The notes under the pieces are model-generated. The model saw nothing but the letters and a program-made list of their open reading frames with translations. It was not told the origin of the DNA and made no database searches. Below, piece after piece: positions 7,968 to 16,364 of a stretch of DNA of 41,262 nt; positions within the stretch are counted from its first letter, which is position 1; each line of letters begins with the position of its first letter. Origin of the DNA: Chloroflexota bacterium (lineage in GTDB: Bacteria; Chloroflexota; Anaerolineae; UBA1429); assembly GCA_012729455.1 (NCBI GenBank), contig JAAYDC010000028.1:1-41262 (forward strand), written 5' to 3'. The position numbers and the translations under genes were made by a program.

Positions 7968-8960
7968 ATGGCAACGAAACGGTCACTCAGTACGATCCTG
8001 ATGGTGATGGTAGCGCTCAGTCTGGTGCTGGGGGTCGGCGCCAGTTACTTGAACGCTACGGCGCCGCAGGCCTCCGCGCAGACGGTGGGCGATGCAATTG
8101 ACGTTGACGGGTCAGTTGATAATTGCCGTGGCACCATCAAGATCCACATCGGGGATTCCAATGACGAAGCAGGAGGCAACGATCCCAAGGTCTGTGAGTT
8201 CCATCTGTATGCTGAAGGTTTTTTCGGCTACGACTGGATCAAATGGGGCATCTATGACAAGAATAGCGGAGATCTCGTCAGGACTGGCACCTTTCGAGCC
8301 GATTATTGGGGCAAGGTGCGCGGACCTGTCATGAGCCTGCCTGCCGGCCATTACAAACTGGTCTGGATCAGCTATTCGTGCGACCCTTGGATGAGACTGG
8401 AATGTTCGAAAAAGCACAAGGTGTTCAAGAGCAACTGCGTGCCGACTCCCACGCCGACTAACACGCCGACAAAGACCAACACGCCCAAGCCGACGAACAC
8501 GCCCGAACCTACGGCGACGAAACCCGCGCCTACGGCAACCAGCACGGCTGAGCCGTACGTGGAGCCGACCAGAACAGCCGAGCCGGAAATCAGGCCGACC
8601 CTGACGCCCTTGCCCGACGGCCGCAGCAACATTGCGGTGCTCTGCCAGGGCTGCTGGGATAACCAGGCCACCCTGTGGGTGGGCGGCACCGAGCAGACGA
8701 CCATCAAGTTCGTGCCGGCTGCCGACGGCTGGCCTGCGGTGAACTGGATCCTGTGGAACGACGTGCCGTGGGAAATCCGCATCGCGGTGACCATGCCGCC
8801 CAACCTCGACGAGAGCCGCTGGAGGATGCTGCTGTGGGTCGGGACCGGTCCGGAGGACTTTATCTGGACGCAGGAACTGACGGACACGATCAACCCGGGA
8901 GATAACATTCTCTACGACTTCCAGCTGGTTGATCTCGAGCACTGGCAGTATCACAAATAA
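7968..8960 (+). CDS. Secreted protein with shared C-terminal VGGTEQ domain, paralogue 1
   Basis: The protein has 330 residues from ATG 7968 behind AGGAGAGGGGAG. It has a signal peptide at 1-36 (Ala-x-Ala site near ASAQT). A Cys-containing N-terminal beta domain (about 45-160) includes HIGDSNDEAGGNDPKVCEF. A Pro/Thr-rich linker (about 162-215) is the kind common in Chloroflexota surface proteins. The C-terminal domain (219-324) has C-x-G-C-W, WVGGTEQ, ILWNDVPWE, MPPNLDESRWRMLLW and a final FQLVD. The same domain ends the next two proteins (170-275 and 202-304). I know no family with this signature. It is the first gene of the three-paralogue cluster, is probably extracellular, and has a terminator directly after it. 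Confidence 0.7.
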   Translation: MATKRSLSTILMVMVALSLVLGVGASYLNATAPQASAQTVGDAIDVDGSVDNCRGTIKIHIGDSNDEAGGNDPKVCEFHLYAEGFFGYDWIKWGIYDKNSGDLVRTGTFRADYWGKVRGPVMSLPAGHYKLVWISYSCDPWMRLECSKKHKVFKSNCVPTPTPTNTPTKTNTPKPTNTPEPTATKPAPTATSTAEPYVEPTRTAEPEIRPTLTPLPDGRSNIAVLCQGCWDNQATLWVGGTEQTTIKFVPAADGWPAVNWILWNDVPWEIRIAVTMPPNLDESRWRMLLWVGTGPEDFIWTQELTDTINPGDNILYDFQLVDLEHWQYHK

Positions 8961-8973
8961 ACACATCTGCAGC

Positions 8974-9003
8974 AAGCGGGGACCTCAGGGTCCCCGCTTT
9001 TTT
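8974..9003 (+). terminator. Intrinsic terminator
   Basis: An 11-bp stem (8974-8984 with 8989-8999, AAGCGGGGACC arm) has a 4-base loop and a run of T from 8998 to 9003. It ends the transcript of paralogue 1. Confidence 0.9.
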
Positions 9004-9086
9004 AATTCGCTTGACGCCCTGCCGAAAGAGCCGTACAGTGCGATATATAGAGACCGCATCAGGCAAAGAACAGAGGAGGGAGACAG

Positions 9087-9923
9087 ATGGCAAGGAGGAA
9101 ATGGCTGTCGTGGCTTGTTCTGGCGGCGGTGTTGGCGGTGGGCCTGCTTTCTGTATCGCCCATAAAGGCAGCTGATCCCGCGGATGCCGCCTGCCCGGGC
9201 GAGGTTATGGTGCACGCGGGAGCTTATTCAGCTCCGGAGACAGTGGTGCCCGGCACCAGTATTACTCAAACCGCGGAGGATCAAGTCCATTTCCACTTTT
9301 ATGGATTTCCCCTCGGCAAAACTGTGAGACTCCAAGTTCGCATTGCTCCAAATCCTCCGAGTGATGCGAATTTCACGATTGATAAAGAGGACTATTGGTT
9401 CCAAGGTCCCCTGTTCAATACTCCAGTACTGCTCATATATGACTTTGAAACGGATTGCCACCCGTTTCGGCCTGAAAACCAGCGGCCGCGCGTCGCCATA
9501 TACGGCGCCGAATACATACCGCCTGACCCGACCCCCACGCCGGTACCCAATGCCACACCGGTGCCCACCGCTACACCGGCGCCGTCGGACATACGCAGCA
9601 ACGTGTCGGTGCGGTGCCACGGCTGCTGGGGCAGCAGTGCCGCGCTGCGGGTCGGCGGCACCGAGCAGCCCGCGCTGCCCCTGACGGCGGACGCCTGGGG
9701 GGTGCCCGCCGCGCATTATATCCTGTGGAACATGGTGCCGTGGGAGGTGACCGCCAGGGTGAGCCTGCCGGAGGGGCTCGACCCCGCGAGGTGGAAGCTG
9801 GCGGTATGGCAATCCGGCGAGGTGGAGTGGGCGGACGAGCTCACCCGGACGGCCATACCGGGAACGACGGTCAGGTTCGAGTTCCAGCTGATCGACACAG
9901 CCGGCTGGGAATACGGCGGCTGA
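9087..9923 (+). CDS. Secreted protein with shared C-terminal VGGTEQ domain, paralogue 2
   Basis: The protein has 278 residues from ATG 9087 behind GAGGAGGGAG. It has a signal peptide at 1-28 (cleavage near PIKA-AD). The N-terminal domain (35-150) has two Cys, GEVMVHAGAY and VHFHFYGFPLGK, and differs from that of paralogue 1. A short linker PTPTPVPNATPVPTATPAP leads to the shared domain at 170-275: RCHGCW, RVGGTEQ, ILWNMVPWE, LPEGLDPARWKLAVW, FEFQLID. The N-terminal domain changes while the C-terminal domain is kept, which suggests the latter is an anchoring, sorting or assembly module. Its own terminator follows. No enzyme motif is visible. Confidence 0.7.
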   Translation: MARRKWLSWLVLAAVLAVGLLSVSPIKAADPADAACPGEVMVHAGAYSAPETVVPGTSITQTAEDQVHFHFYGFPLGKTVRLQVRIAPNPPSDANFTIDKEDYWFQGPLFNTPVLLIYDFETDCHPFRPENQRPRVAIYGAEYIPPDPTPTPVPNATPVPTATPAPSDIRSNVSVRCHGCWGSSAALRVGGTEQPALPLTADAWGVPAAHYILWNMVPWEVTARVSLPEGLDPARWKLAVWQSGEVEWADELTRTAIPGTTVRFEFQLIDTAGWEYGG

Positions 9924-9949
9924 GCTCCAGCCGCCATCAGACAGACCAC

Positions 9950-9981
9950 AGCGGGGAACCCATACACGGTTCCCCGCTTTT
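9950..9981 (+). terminator. Intrinsic terminator
   Basis: An 11-bp stem AGCGGGGAACC (9950-9960) pairs with 9968-9978, with a 7-base loop and a following T run. Its stem is close in sequence to that of the terminator at 8974. Confidence 0.85.
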
Positions 9982-9994
9982 GATTACCCCACCA

Positions 9995-10029
9995 GGCCAA
10001 ATGGCCTATCAGCAGCACGCCAAATGGCG
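9995..10029. repeat. Pair of GCCAAATGGC dyads
   Basis: GGCCAAATGGCC (9995-10006) and CGCCAAATGGCG (10018-10029) are two near-identical dyads 23 bp apart, about 130 bp before paralogue 3. The first, extended to GCCAAATGGCCTAT, is the inverted copy of 7707-7720 before paralogue 1. They look like operator sites, but no binding protein can be named. Confidence 0.45.
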
Positions 10030-10161
10030 CTTCGGCAGCGCGCCATAGAGCGTGTCTGGTATAGCCAAGTCACAGCGCAAAAATGAGCCAAGCAGCTCGT
10101 TACAATGCCGCTCCGAGCTGTCATAATAGGGGCAGATGATTGTAAGCCTTTGGGGGATCCG

Positions 10162-11076
10162 ATGAACGATAGAAAGAACCAAATCACCGCAAAGACCATC
10201 CGCCTGCTGGCGGTTTTGCTGTTGGTAGCGGGAATTACGCTGATGAGCGCCGTGCAGACGGGTATTTCCGTCAGCCGCGCTACGCTCGAGCCCCCACCCT
10301 TGGATGACGTTTTCTCGCTTGGCCCCACGGTAGAGCCCACGGTGGGCCCGGCCAACGCCAACTGCAGGACGCTGGGTTATGCCACATCGGTAAAGATAGC
10401 CAACTATCGTGCCGGCACCACCAGCTTTACCCTGCGCGGTCGCACCGAATATTTCTGCCTCTGGAATCTGGTGGGCAAGTTCTTCTTTGACTGGAGATCC
10501 TCGGTGCCACCGGCGGCTGTGATCGTCAAGAGCGAGGGGAGCTCCAATATCTACGTCTATGAGCCCGATCACCTGACGTACTCCAATACCCATATGAGCG
10601 GCCCGATCAAGCAGGGGTTGGAGACGTACGAGATCAACACTGTCGAAGTCTGCTACGGCGACCTAGAGCCTGCCCTGCTGCCCGACACGGGCGACGGCAC
10701 CACCCCGCGCTATCCCGGTATCCCCTGTGTGCCGGATTTCTGGATGGTCGAGCCCGACCGCTCGAACACCTCGATCAACTGCGCCGGCTGCGGCGATGCC
10801 AAACTGCGGGTGTGGGTGGGCGGCACCGAGCAGCCCGTGCTGAATATGGCTGTCGACGCCTTTGGCAACAACGGCACACTGCTGACGCTCTGGAACTGCG
10901 AGCCGTGGGAAGTGCGTGTGCAGGTCGAACTGCCCGAGGATGTTGACCCGGACAAGTGGCAGTTGATCCTGTGGAACGGCACAGGTCCCGACGACTATAC
11001 GGTTACCGACGAGGCCACCTTCTGGGCGGGGGCTGGCAGCAGCCAGACGATTCGGTTCCAGTTAGTGAGCAAGTAA
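10162..11076 (+). CDS. Secreted protein with shared C-terminal VGGTEQ domain, paralogue 3
   Basis: The protein has 304 residues. I chose ATG 10162 because GGGGGA lies just upstream; the frame is open 19 codons further back without a start signal. A hydrophobic N-terminal segment (residues 14-30) is a signal peptide or anchor. The middle region is unrelated in sequence to paralogues 1 and 2 and has no PT linker. The shared domain occupies 202-304: NCAGCG (the Trp of GCW is missing here), WVGGTEQ, LTLWNCEPWE, LPEDVDPDKWQLILWNGTGPDDY, FQLVSK. It is followed after 61 bp by a small membrane protein and may be co-transcribed with it. Confidence 0.7.
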   Translation: MNDRKNQITAKTIRLLAVLLLVAGITLMSAVQTGISVSRATLEPPPLDDVFSLGPTVEPTVGPANANCRTLGYATSVKIANYRAGTTSFTLRGRTEYFCLWNLVGKFFFDWRSSVPPAAVIVKSEGSSNIYVYEPDHLTYSNTHMSGPIKQGLETYEINTVEVCYGDLEPALLPDTGDGTTPRYPGIPCVPDFWMVEPDRSNTSINCAGCGDAKLRVWVGGTEQPVLNMAVDAFGNNGTLLTLWNCEPWEVRVQVELPEDVDPDKWQLILWNGTGPDDYTVTDEATFWAGAGSSQTIRFQLVSK

Positions 11077-11137
11077 TATGGCCGAGAGCCATGCGCAGTT
11101 GGGAGGGACTGCGCGCGTACTTGGGAGGATCGTTCCC

Positions 11138-11368
11138 ATGATGACACATCGTCATATCGAGCGCAGCCGCAACGAAGGGCGTCTTTCGCAGATTGTGATC
11201 TGGGCATTGATTGGCGCGGTGACTGTAGGGCTGCTACTCAGGATGGCGCTGGGGGTGATCCACCGCGAAGAGGCTTACACCGATCTGCAGGTCGCGCGCA
11301 AGATAGTCACCACCAGCAGCCTGGCAAGTATCCAGCAGGTGCAGGCGATCTTTAAGGGTTTCTACTAG
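11138..11368 (+). CDS. Small single-pass membrane protein
   Basis: The protein has 76 residues from ATG 11138 (a second ATG follows directly), with GGGAGGA nine bases upstream. One transmembrane helix (VIWALIGAVTVGLLLRMALGV) is preceded by a basic N-terminus (HIERSRNEGR), which predicts the N-terminus inside and a 35-residue outside tail. I recognise no family. It sits between paralogue 3 and a strong terminator, so it is probably the last gene of that transcript. Confidence 0.5.
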   Translation: MMTHRHIERSRNEGRLSQIVIWALIGAVTVGLLLRMALGVIHREEAYTDLQVARKIVTTSSLASIQQVQAIFKGFY

Positions 11369-11389
11369 GTCGCGGTTTATCTGAACAGC

Positions 11390-11417
11390 GAGCGGCGCAC
11401 ATGCCGCTCTTTTTTTA
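11390..11417 (+). terminator. Intrinsic terminator
   Basis: Stem GAGCGGC (11390-11396) pairs with GCCGCTC (11403-11409), followed by eight T. It ends the plus-strand cluster and faces the convergent MFS gene. Confidence 0.85.
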
Positions 11418-11422
11418 TCCCG

Positions 11423-12679
11423 CTAGATATTGCTCTCGGCAGCCGGCTTGGCTTTTCCGCGCCGCCAAAACATCAGGCCCACCAGCATCACCACCGGAAA
11501 GATCACCGCCGAAAGCAGCCCGATGCGCAGCCCGATCTGTTCGGCATCCCAGCCGGCACCCATCGCCCAGGCGAGCGTCACAGCCAGGCTTTGAGCGCTA
11601 TCCGAGACCAGGCCCGTCAGCCAGGGGCCCAGCGCGCAGCCCACATCGCCCATGATTGCCAGCACGCCGAACATGGGCGTGCCCCCCAGCGGGTAGGTGC
11701 TGGAGGCAACACGCAGCATCCCCGGCCACATGATGCAGACCGCCAGCCCCGATACCGCCACGCCGATGAGCGAGAGCGCCGGGCTGTGTGTAAAGACGAT
11801 CATCGCGTAACACGCGATGCACAACGCGGCGCTGAACAGGAGCGTGCGGCGCAGGTTGAGCCGCTCGCCCCAGATGCCGTAGGCGGTGCGGCCGATCGCC
11901 ATGCACACCGCAAACATCACGGGGCCCAGCACATCGCCGAGGAGCTTGGGTATACCCAAAGCCACCTCGGCAAAGAGCGAGCTCCACTGCGCGACGGCTT
12001 GTTCGGCGGCTCCCGAGCAGATCATCATCAGCATGGCCAACAGAAAGAGCGGCCGCACCAGCAGGGTGCGCAGCGGGGTCTGCTCGTCCTCGTCGGGCAT
12101 GGGCGCCAGCGGCACGCGGCTAAAGAGCCAGGCGTTAAAGGCCGGCACGATCCCCCACAGCAGGGGCAGCCAGTACCAGTTTTCGGCGCCAAACACGCGG
12201 ATAAAGAGGGTCGAAAGGAGCATCACCGCCACCTGCCCCCACGAATAGAACGAGTGCAGCAGCGACATGGCGGCGTCCTTGGCCTCGCCGGGCAGCGCAT
12301 CGACGGTGGGCGAGACCAGCACCTCGATCAGGCCCCCGCCGATGGCATACACTACCGCCGAGATCACCAGGCCGGTGTAGGGCGAAGGCAGGATGCGCGG
12401 CAGGGTCGACATCATGATAAAGCCCGCCACCGCGCACAGATGCCCGATGATGGCTGCGCGGCGCAGGCCGATGCGGTTGATGTAGCGCACCGCCATCAGG
12501 TCGGTCAGGAGCTGGGTGACAAAGTTGATCAGGATCAGCCGGCCGAGCTTTTCGAACGACAGCCCAAAGGCGTTCTGGTAGATGATAAAGAGGATCGGCG
12601 AGAGGTTGACGACCGCCGCCTGGGTGATATAGCCCAGGTAGCAGGCATACAGGGTGCTGCGATAGTTGGGTTTGCTCAC
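11423..12679 (-). CDS. MFS transporter
   Basis: The protein has 418 residues. GTG 12679 with AGGAG nine bases upstream is preferred over an earlier start. About twelve hydrophobic helices are visible, for example AAVVNLSPILFIIYQNAF, RRAAIIGHLCAVAGFIMM and LSLIGVAVSGLAVCIMW, with the short loop RYINRIGLRRAA after helix 2-3 in the position of the MFS signature. The protein resembles the FucP/sugar-type MFS branch by eye. It is divergent from a glycosidase-like gene 127 bp away, which suggests that it takes up the product or substrate of that enzyme. The substrate cannot be read from the sequence. Confidence 0.85.
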   Translation of the reverse strand: MSKPNYRSTLYACYLGYITQAAVVNLSPILFIIYQNAFGLSFEKLGRLILINFVTQLLTDLMAVRYINRIGLRRAAIIGHLCAVAGFIMMSTLPRILPSPYTGLVISAVVYAIGGGLIEVLVSPTVDALPGEAKDAAMSLLHSFYSWGQVAVMLLSTLFIRVFGAENWYWLPLLWGIVPAFNAWLFSRVPLAPMPDEDEQTPLRTLLVRPLFLLAMLMMICSGAAEQAVAQWSSLFAEVALGIPKLLGDVLGPVMFAVCMAIGRTAYGIWGERLNLRRTLLFSAALCIACYAMIVFTHSPALSLIGVAVSGLAVCIMWPGMLRVASSTYPLGGTPMFGVLAIMGDVGCALGPWLTGLVSDSAQSLAVTLAWAMGAGWDAEQIGLRIGLLSAVIFPVVMLVGLMFWRRGKAKPAAESNI

Positions 12680-12749
12680 AGATTGCGTCTCCTGGCGGTT
12701 GCTCAGCCGCAGGCATGATACCCGCTCGGGGGCACGTGTCAAACCGGCG

Positions 12750-12778
12750 TTGACACGCTCGGATAGCGTGGTTAGCAT
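12750..12778 (+). promoter_or_regulatory. Sigma-70-type promoter
   Basis: TTGACA (12750-12755), 17-bp spacer, TAGCAT (12773-12778). It ends 28 bp before GTG 12807 of the GHL6-like gene. Confidence 0.65.
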
Positions 12779-12806
12779 AGGCGCAAATGCGACCAGGAGG
12801 CGTGCC

Positions 12807-14765
12807 GTGAGCGCAGCGTGGTTCCCCAGACGGGCCGTACATCTCGATTTTCACACCATGCCGGGCATTTATGATGTGGGAGCCAACTTTAACGCGGATG
12901 CCTTTGGCGATACGCTCGCCGATGCCGGGGTGGATTACGCGACGGTCTTTGCCAAGTGCAATCTGGGCTTTGCCTACTATCCAACCGAGGTGGGCACCGT
13001 GCATCCGGGGCTGCAGCGCGAGCTGCTGGGCCCAATGCTCGACGCCCTGCACGCACGCGGCATCCGCGCGGCTGCCTACCTTAACACGGGGCTCGATCAC
13101 GAGGCCGCCAACAACCATCGTGACTGGCTGCGCATGAACGCCCTCGGCCAGGTGGCCAAAAACGATGTGATGGGCAACTTTTTCCGCGAGATGTGTCTCA
13201 ACACACCCTGGCAGGATCTGCACCTGCGGATGATCGAAGAGGTGCTGACGCGCTACGAGGTCGACGGCCTCTTTCTGGATTGCCTGATGGTGGCGCCCTG
13301 CTATGGCGCCGAGTGCATCCGCGGGATGGCCGCCGAGGGGCTCGACTGGCGCGACGCGGCTCAGGCGCGCGAATATGCCTGGCGCGTGATGCAGAGCTTT
13401 GTGGACAAGGTCAATGCCCTGGTTGCGCGGGTGAGCCCGGGCATTTTCGTGGTCTATAACGGCCTGCCGTATACCGTCCAGCCGCGCCACTGCGAGCTCG
13501 AGGTGTTGCCCACCGGCGGCTGGGGCTATGATGTGCTGCACTGGTCGATGCGCTACGCCCGCACCCTGAACAAGCCGTGGTTTTTGATGACCGGGCGCTT
13601 TCACAAAAGCTGGGGCGATTTCGGCGGCCTGCGCCCCGAGGCCTCGCTCGCCTATGACTGCTTTAACGCGCTCGCCAACGGCGGCACCGTCTCGGTGGGC
13701 GATCATCCGCACCCGCGCGACCTGCTGGATGTGGGCGTCTATGAGCGCATCGGGGCGGTCTTTGCGCAGGTGCGTGCCAGCGAGCCGTGGACCGACGGCG
13801 CGGTCCCCCAGACAGAGATCGCCATCCTCGACCCGGACGTGCTGGGGTATCCGCAGCTGTCAAAGCACAGCGCGCCGGTAACGGGCACCAGCCGGCTTTT
13901 GCTCGAGCTGCATCAGCAATACGATGTGATCGGCACCTATACCGACCTGGCGCGCTATCGGGTGGTGATCGTGCCCGAGGGCGTGTCCGGCGAGCCGGCC
14001 CTGCTGGATGCCCTGCGCGCGCACGCGGCGCACGGCGGGGCGCTGGTGGTCTTTAGCGATGGCGCCGGCGGCGATGAGGCCTTTGATGCCGAGGTGCTGG
14101 GTATCCGCAGGCTGGGGGTTGAGCCGTTCGACCCGATCTTTATCGAGCCGTTGGCTGAGGCCGCCGAGGGCCTGCCCGAGACGCTCAGCGCGGTCTATAC
14201 GCGCGGCACAGCTGCCGAGGTGCTCGCCGGCACCGAGGTGCTGGCGAACGCCTGGCAGCCCTATTTTAACAGGAACTCGTGGGATGGCCTGCACGAGAAC
14301 TATTACTGCCCGCCCGATACGCCCACCGGCCGCCCGGCAGTGGTGAAGAAGACCAGCGCGCTCTACTTTTCGCCGGCGCTGGGCAGCGGCTATCTGGCGG
14401 ACGTGGTGCAGGCCCACAAGCTCATTTTCGCCAACTGCCTGCGCATGCTCCTCCCGCGGCCGCTGGTGCGCGGCAAGGGCCTGCCCAGCTATGCTCAGCT
14501 GACCCTCACCGCTCAGGAGGCCCGGCGCATCGCGCATGTGCTCGCGTATGTGCCCGAGGCGCGCGGTCCCGAGATGCAGATTGTCGAGGAGCCCATCACG
14601 CTCACCGGTGTGCGGCTGGGCTTACGGCTGGATGAGGGCGTCTTCACACCCGCGCGCGCCTATCTGGCGCCGAGCGGCGAGGAGCTCGCGCTCACGATCG
14701 CCGATGGCTATGCCTGGGCGGCGCTGCCAGAGGTGCACGGCCGGGCACTGGTGGTGTACGAGTAA
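12807..14765 (+). CDS. Hypothetical glycosyl hydrolase 6 (GHL6)-like protein
   Basis: The protein has 652 residues from GTG 12807, with AGGAGG seven bases upstream. The first 330 residues form a TIM barrel of the GHL6 type: HLDFHTMPGIYDVGANFNA, HARGIRAAAYLNTGLDHEAA, WLRMNALGQ, LNTPWQDLHLRMIEEVLTRY and EVDGLFLDCLMV. Asp158 in FLDCL is at the barrel-strand position expected for an active-site acid. From about 350 to 480 a glutamine-amidotransferase-like domain (YRVVIVPEGVSGEPALLDALRAH) corresponds to the trimerisation domain of GH42 beta-galactosidases. It has no signal peptide, so it is cytoplasmic. The activity of GHL6 proteins is generally unproven; a galactosidase- or fucosidase-like role is inference. 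It is paired with the divergent MFS gene. Confidence 0.75.
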   Translation: MSAAWFPRRAVHLDFHTMPGIYDVGANFNADAFGDTLADAGVDYATVFAKCNLGFAYYPTEVGTVHPGLQRELLGPMLDALHARGIRAAAYLNTGLDHEAANNHRDWLRMNALGQVAKNDVMGNFFREMCLNTPWQDLHLRMIEEVLTRYEVDGLFLDCLMVAPCYGAECIRGMAAEGLDWRDAAQAREYAWRVMQSFVDKVNALVARVSPGIFVVYNGLPYTVQPRHCELEVLPTGGWGYDVLHWSMRYARTLNKPWFLMTGRFHKSWGDFGGLRPEASLAYDCFNALANGGTVSVGDHPHPRDLLDVGVYERIGAVFAQVRASEPWTDGAVPQTEIAILDPDVLGYPQLSKHSAPVTGTSRLLLELHQQYDVIGTYTDLARYRVVIVPEGVSGEPALLDALRAHAAHGGALVVFSDGAGGDEAFDAEVLGIRRLGVEPFDPIFIEPLAEAAEGLPETLSAVYTRGTAAEVLAGTEVLANAWQPYFNRNSWDGLHENYYCPPDTPTGRPAVVKKTSALYFSPALGSGYLADVVQAHKLIFANCLRMLLPRPLVRGKGLPSYAQLTLTAQEARRIAHVLAYVPEARGPEMQIVEEPITLTGVRLGLRLDEGVFTPARAYLAPSGEELALTIADGYAWAALPEVHGRALVVYE

Positions 14766-14816
14766 GGATCACAGGCTGTGGGGGCAGGGCAGGGGGCGCC
14801 GGCGGCAAACCCTCCA

Positions 14817-14852
14817 AAATAAAAACAGCGCGGGGTGTGTGCCCCGCGCTGT
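14817..14852 (-). terminator. Intrinsic terminator of the NSS transporter gene
   Basis: A perfect 11-bp stem ACAGCGCGGGG (14825-14835) pairs with 14842-14852. Read on the minus strand it is followed by GTTTTTATTTT. It lies 18 bp past the transporter stop. Confidence 0.9.
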
Positions 14853-14869
14853 GACGTACAGGTGCAGCC

Positions 14870-16267
14870 TCAGCCAAAGAGGCCCAGGCCGCACAGCAGC
14901 ACCACCAGCACCAGGATGGGTGTCACGAACTTGGCAATGCCATAAAAGAACTTGACGACGCGTTCGTTGTTGAGCGTGCCCTTGTTGGTGAGGGCATCGC
15001 GCACCTGCGGCCAGCCCCAGACCCAGCCCACGAACACGCAGATAAAGAACCCGCCGATCGGCAGCATCAGGTTCGAGGAGAGGTAATCCCACAGGTCAAA
15101 AAAGGTCTTGCCAAATATCTTGACGTTTGCCAGCGTGCTGGACGAGAGCGCCGCGGTCGAGCCGATGAGCGCCAGCAGCACGGCGGTGATCACGGTCGCC
15201 TGGGTACGCGTCAGGCGCGTCTTTTCGGCCAGATACGCCACCGGCACCTCAAAGAGCGAGAGCATGGCGCCCGTGGCGGCGATGGCCGTCAGCACCAGGA
15301 AGGCCACCATCACGACGCCGCCCAACGGCATGGTGTTGGTAACCGTCGGGATGGTGATGAACAAGAGCCCCGGGCCGACCGCCGGCTCAGCGCCAAAGGC
15401 GAACACAGCCGGAAAGATCGCCACGCCGGCCAGGATCGAGACCAGCACGTCCGCCAGCATCACCCGCAGCGCAATGCGCGGGATGTTGGCATCGTCGGTA
15501 AAGTACGAGCCGTAGGTAATCATGGTGCCCATACCCACCGAGAGCTTGAAGAACGCCAGCCCCATGGCGGTCAGCAGGACGGAAAAGGTCAGCTTGGTGA
15601 GATCCGGCGTGAATAAGAAGGCCAGCCCCTGCCGGATCTCGGCGGCTTTGCCGGGCAGCGTCAGAGAGCGGATGCCGATCAGGATCAGGATCGCAAAGAG
15701 GATCGGGATCAGGATGCGCGTGACACGCTCAATGCCCTTGGCCACGCCGGCGATGATGATCACCGCCACATAGGCGATCACGATCCACTGGCCCACCAGA
15801 CTGGCGACCGGGTTTGAGATCAGGCTGACAAACACTTTTTCCGTCACGGCCGGGTCGCTGGTGGCCAGCTCGCCGCTGATCGCCTTGGGGATGTACAGCA
15901 GCACCCAGGCCACCACTTCGGTGTAGAACGCCAGGATGAAAAAGGCCGCCAGAGCACCCAGCGCGCCTACCAGCCACCACAGCTTGCCGGGCGCCAGGCG
16001 CCGAAAAGAGGTAATGGCATTGGCGTGCTGGCTTCGGCCGATCACCAGCTCGGAAATCATCACCGGCAAACCCACCAGGATGGTGCTGATAATATAGGCC
16101 AGCACAAAGGCTGCACCGCCATTGGCGCCGGTGAGGGCCGGGAACTTCCACAGGTTGCCAAGCCCCAAGGCTGAGCCCAGCGTAGCCACAAAGATGCCCA
16201 GCGTGGTGGTAAAGTGGTCACGGACGAGCGGTTTTTTCGGCTTAAGTGCGGGATCAGATTGTGCCAT
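14870..16267 (-). CDS. Neurotransmitter:sodium symporter (NSS/SNF) family transporter
   Basis: The protein has 465 residues from ATG 16267, with AAAGGA upstream. The NSS hallmark in TM1 is complete: GSALGLGNLWKFPALTGANG, followed by GAAFVLAYI. That region forms the Na+ and substrate sites in LeuT. About eleven to twelve helices follow, for example VMISELVIGRSQHANA and AFFILAFYTEVVAWVLLYI. The length fits bacterial NSS proteins (LeuT, MhsT, TnaT). It should be a Na+-coupled amino-acid or amine importer; which substrate is not visible. It has its own TTGACA promoter with an inverted repeat and a strong terminator. Confidence 0.93.
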   Translation of the reverse strand: MAQSDPALKPKKPLVRDHFTTTLGIFVATLGSALGLGNLWKFPALTGANGGAAFVLAYIISTILVGLPVMISELVIGRSQHANAITSFRRLAPGKLWWLVGALGALAAFFILAFYTEVVAWVLLYIPKAISGELATSDPAVTEKVFVSLISNPVASLVGQWIVIAYVAVIIIAGVAKGIERVTRILIPILFAILILIGIRSLTLPGKAAEIRQGLAFLFTPDLTKLTFSVLLTAMGLAFFKLSVGMGTMITYGSYFTDDANIPRIALRVMLADVLVSILAGVAIFPAVFAFGAEPAVGPGLLFITIPTVTNTMPLGGVVMVAFLVLTAIAATGAMLSLFEVPVAYLAEKTRLTRTQATVITAVLLALIGSTAALSSSTLANVKIFGKTFFDLWDYLSSNLMLPIGGFFICVFVGWVWGWPQVRDALTNKGTLNNERVVKFFYGIAKFVTPILVLVVLLCGLGLFG

Positions 16268-16289
16268 AGCGAGTCCTTTCCGGCGCAAA

Positions 16290-16327
16290 TATAGCCGTGC
16301 TCACTTCATTGGGCCAGCACGGCTATA
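16290..16327. repeat. 12-bp inverted repeat in the NSS promoter/leader
   Basis: TATAGCCGTGCT (16290-16301) and AGCACGGCTATA (16316-16327) are exact reverse complements with a 14-base loop. The right arm covers the predicted start of the NSS transcript. It could be an operator, or a weak terminator for the upstream beta-helix gene. Confidence 0.55.
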
Positions 16328-16329
16328 GC

Positions 16330-16358
16330 ATAGTATAAAAGAGTACGTTTTCTGTCAA
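16330..16358 (-). promoter_or_regulatory. Promoter of the NSS transporter gene
   Basis: On the minus strand TTGACA (16353-16358), 17-bp spacer, TACTAT (16330-16335). An alternative -10, TATACT, has a 15-bp spacer. Confidence 0.55.
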
Positions 16359-16364
16359 ACTGCC

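Noticed and set aside
12135-13712. Minus-strand 525-codon open frame spanning the MFS and GHL6 genes
   Set aside because: It crosses two well-supported divergent genes and their promoter region; composition is typical of a high-GC shadow frame.
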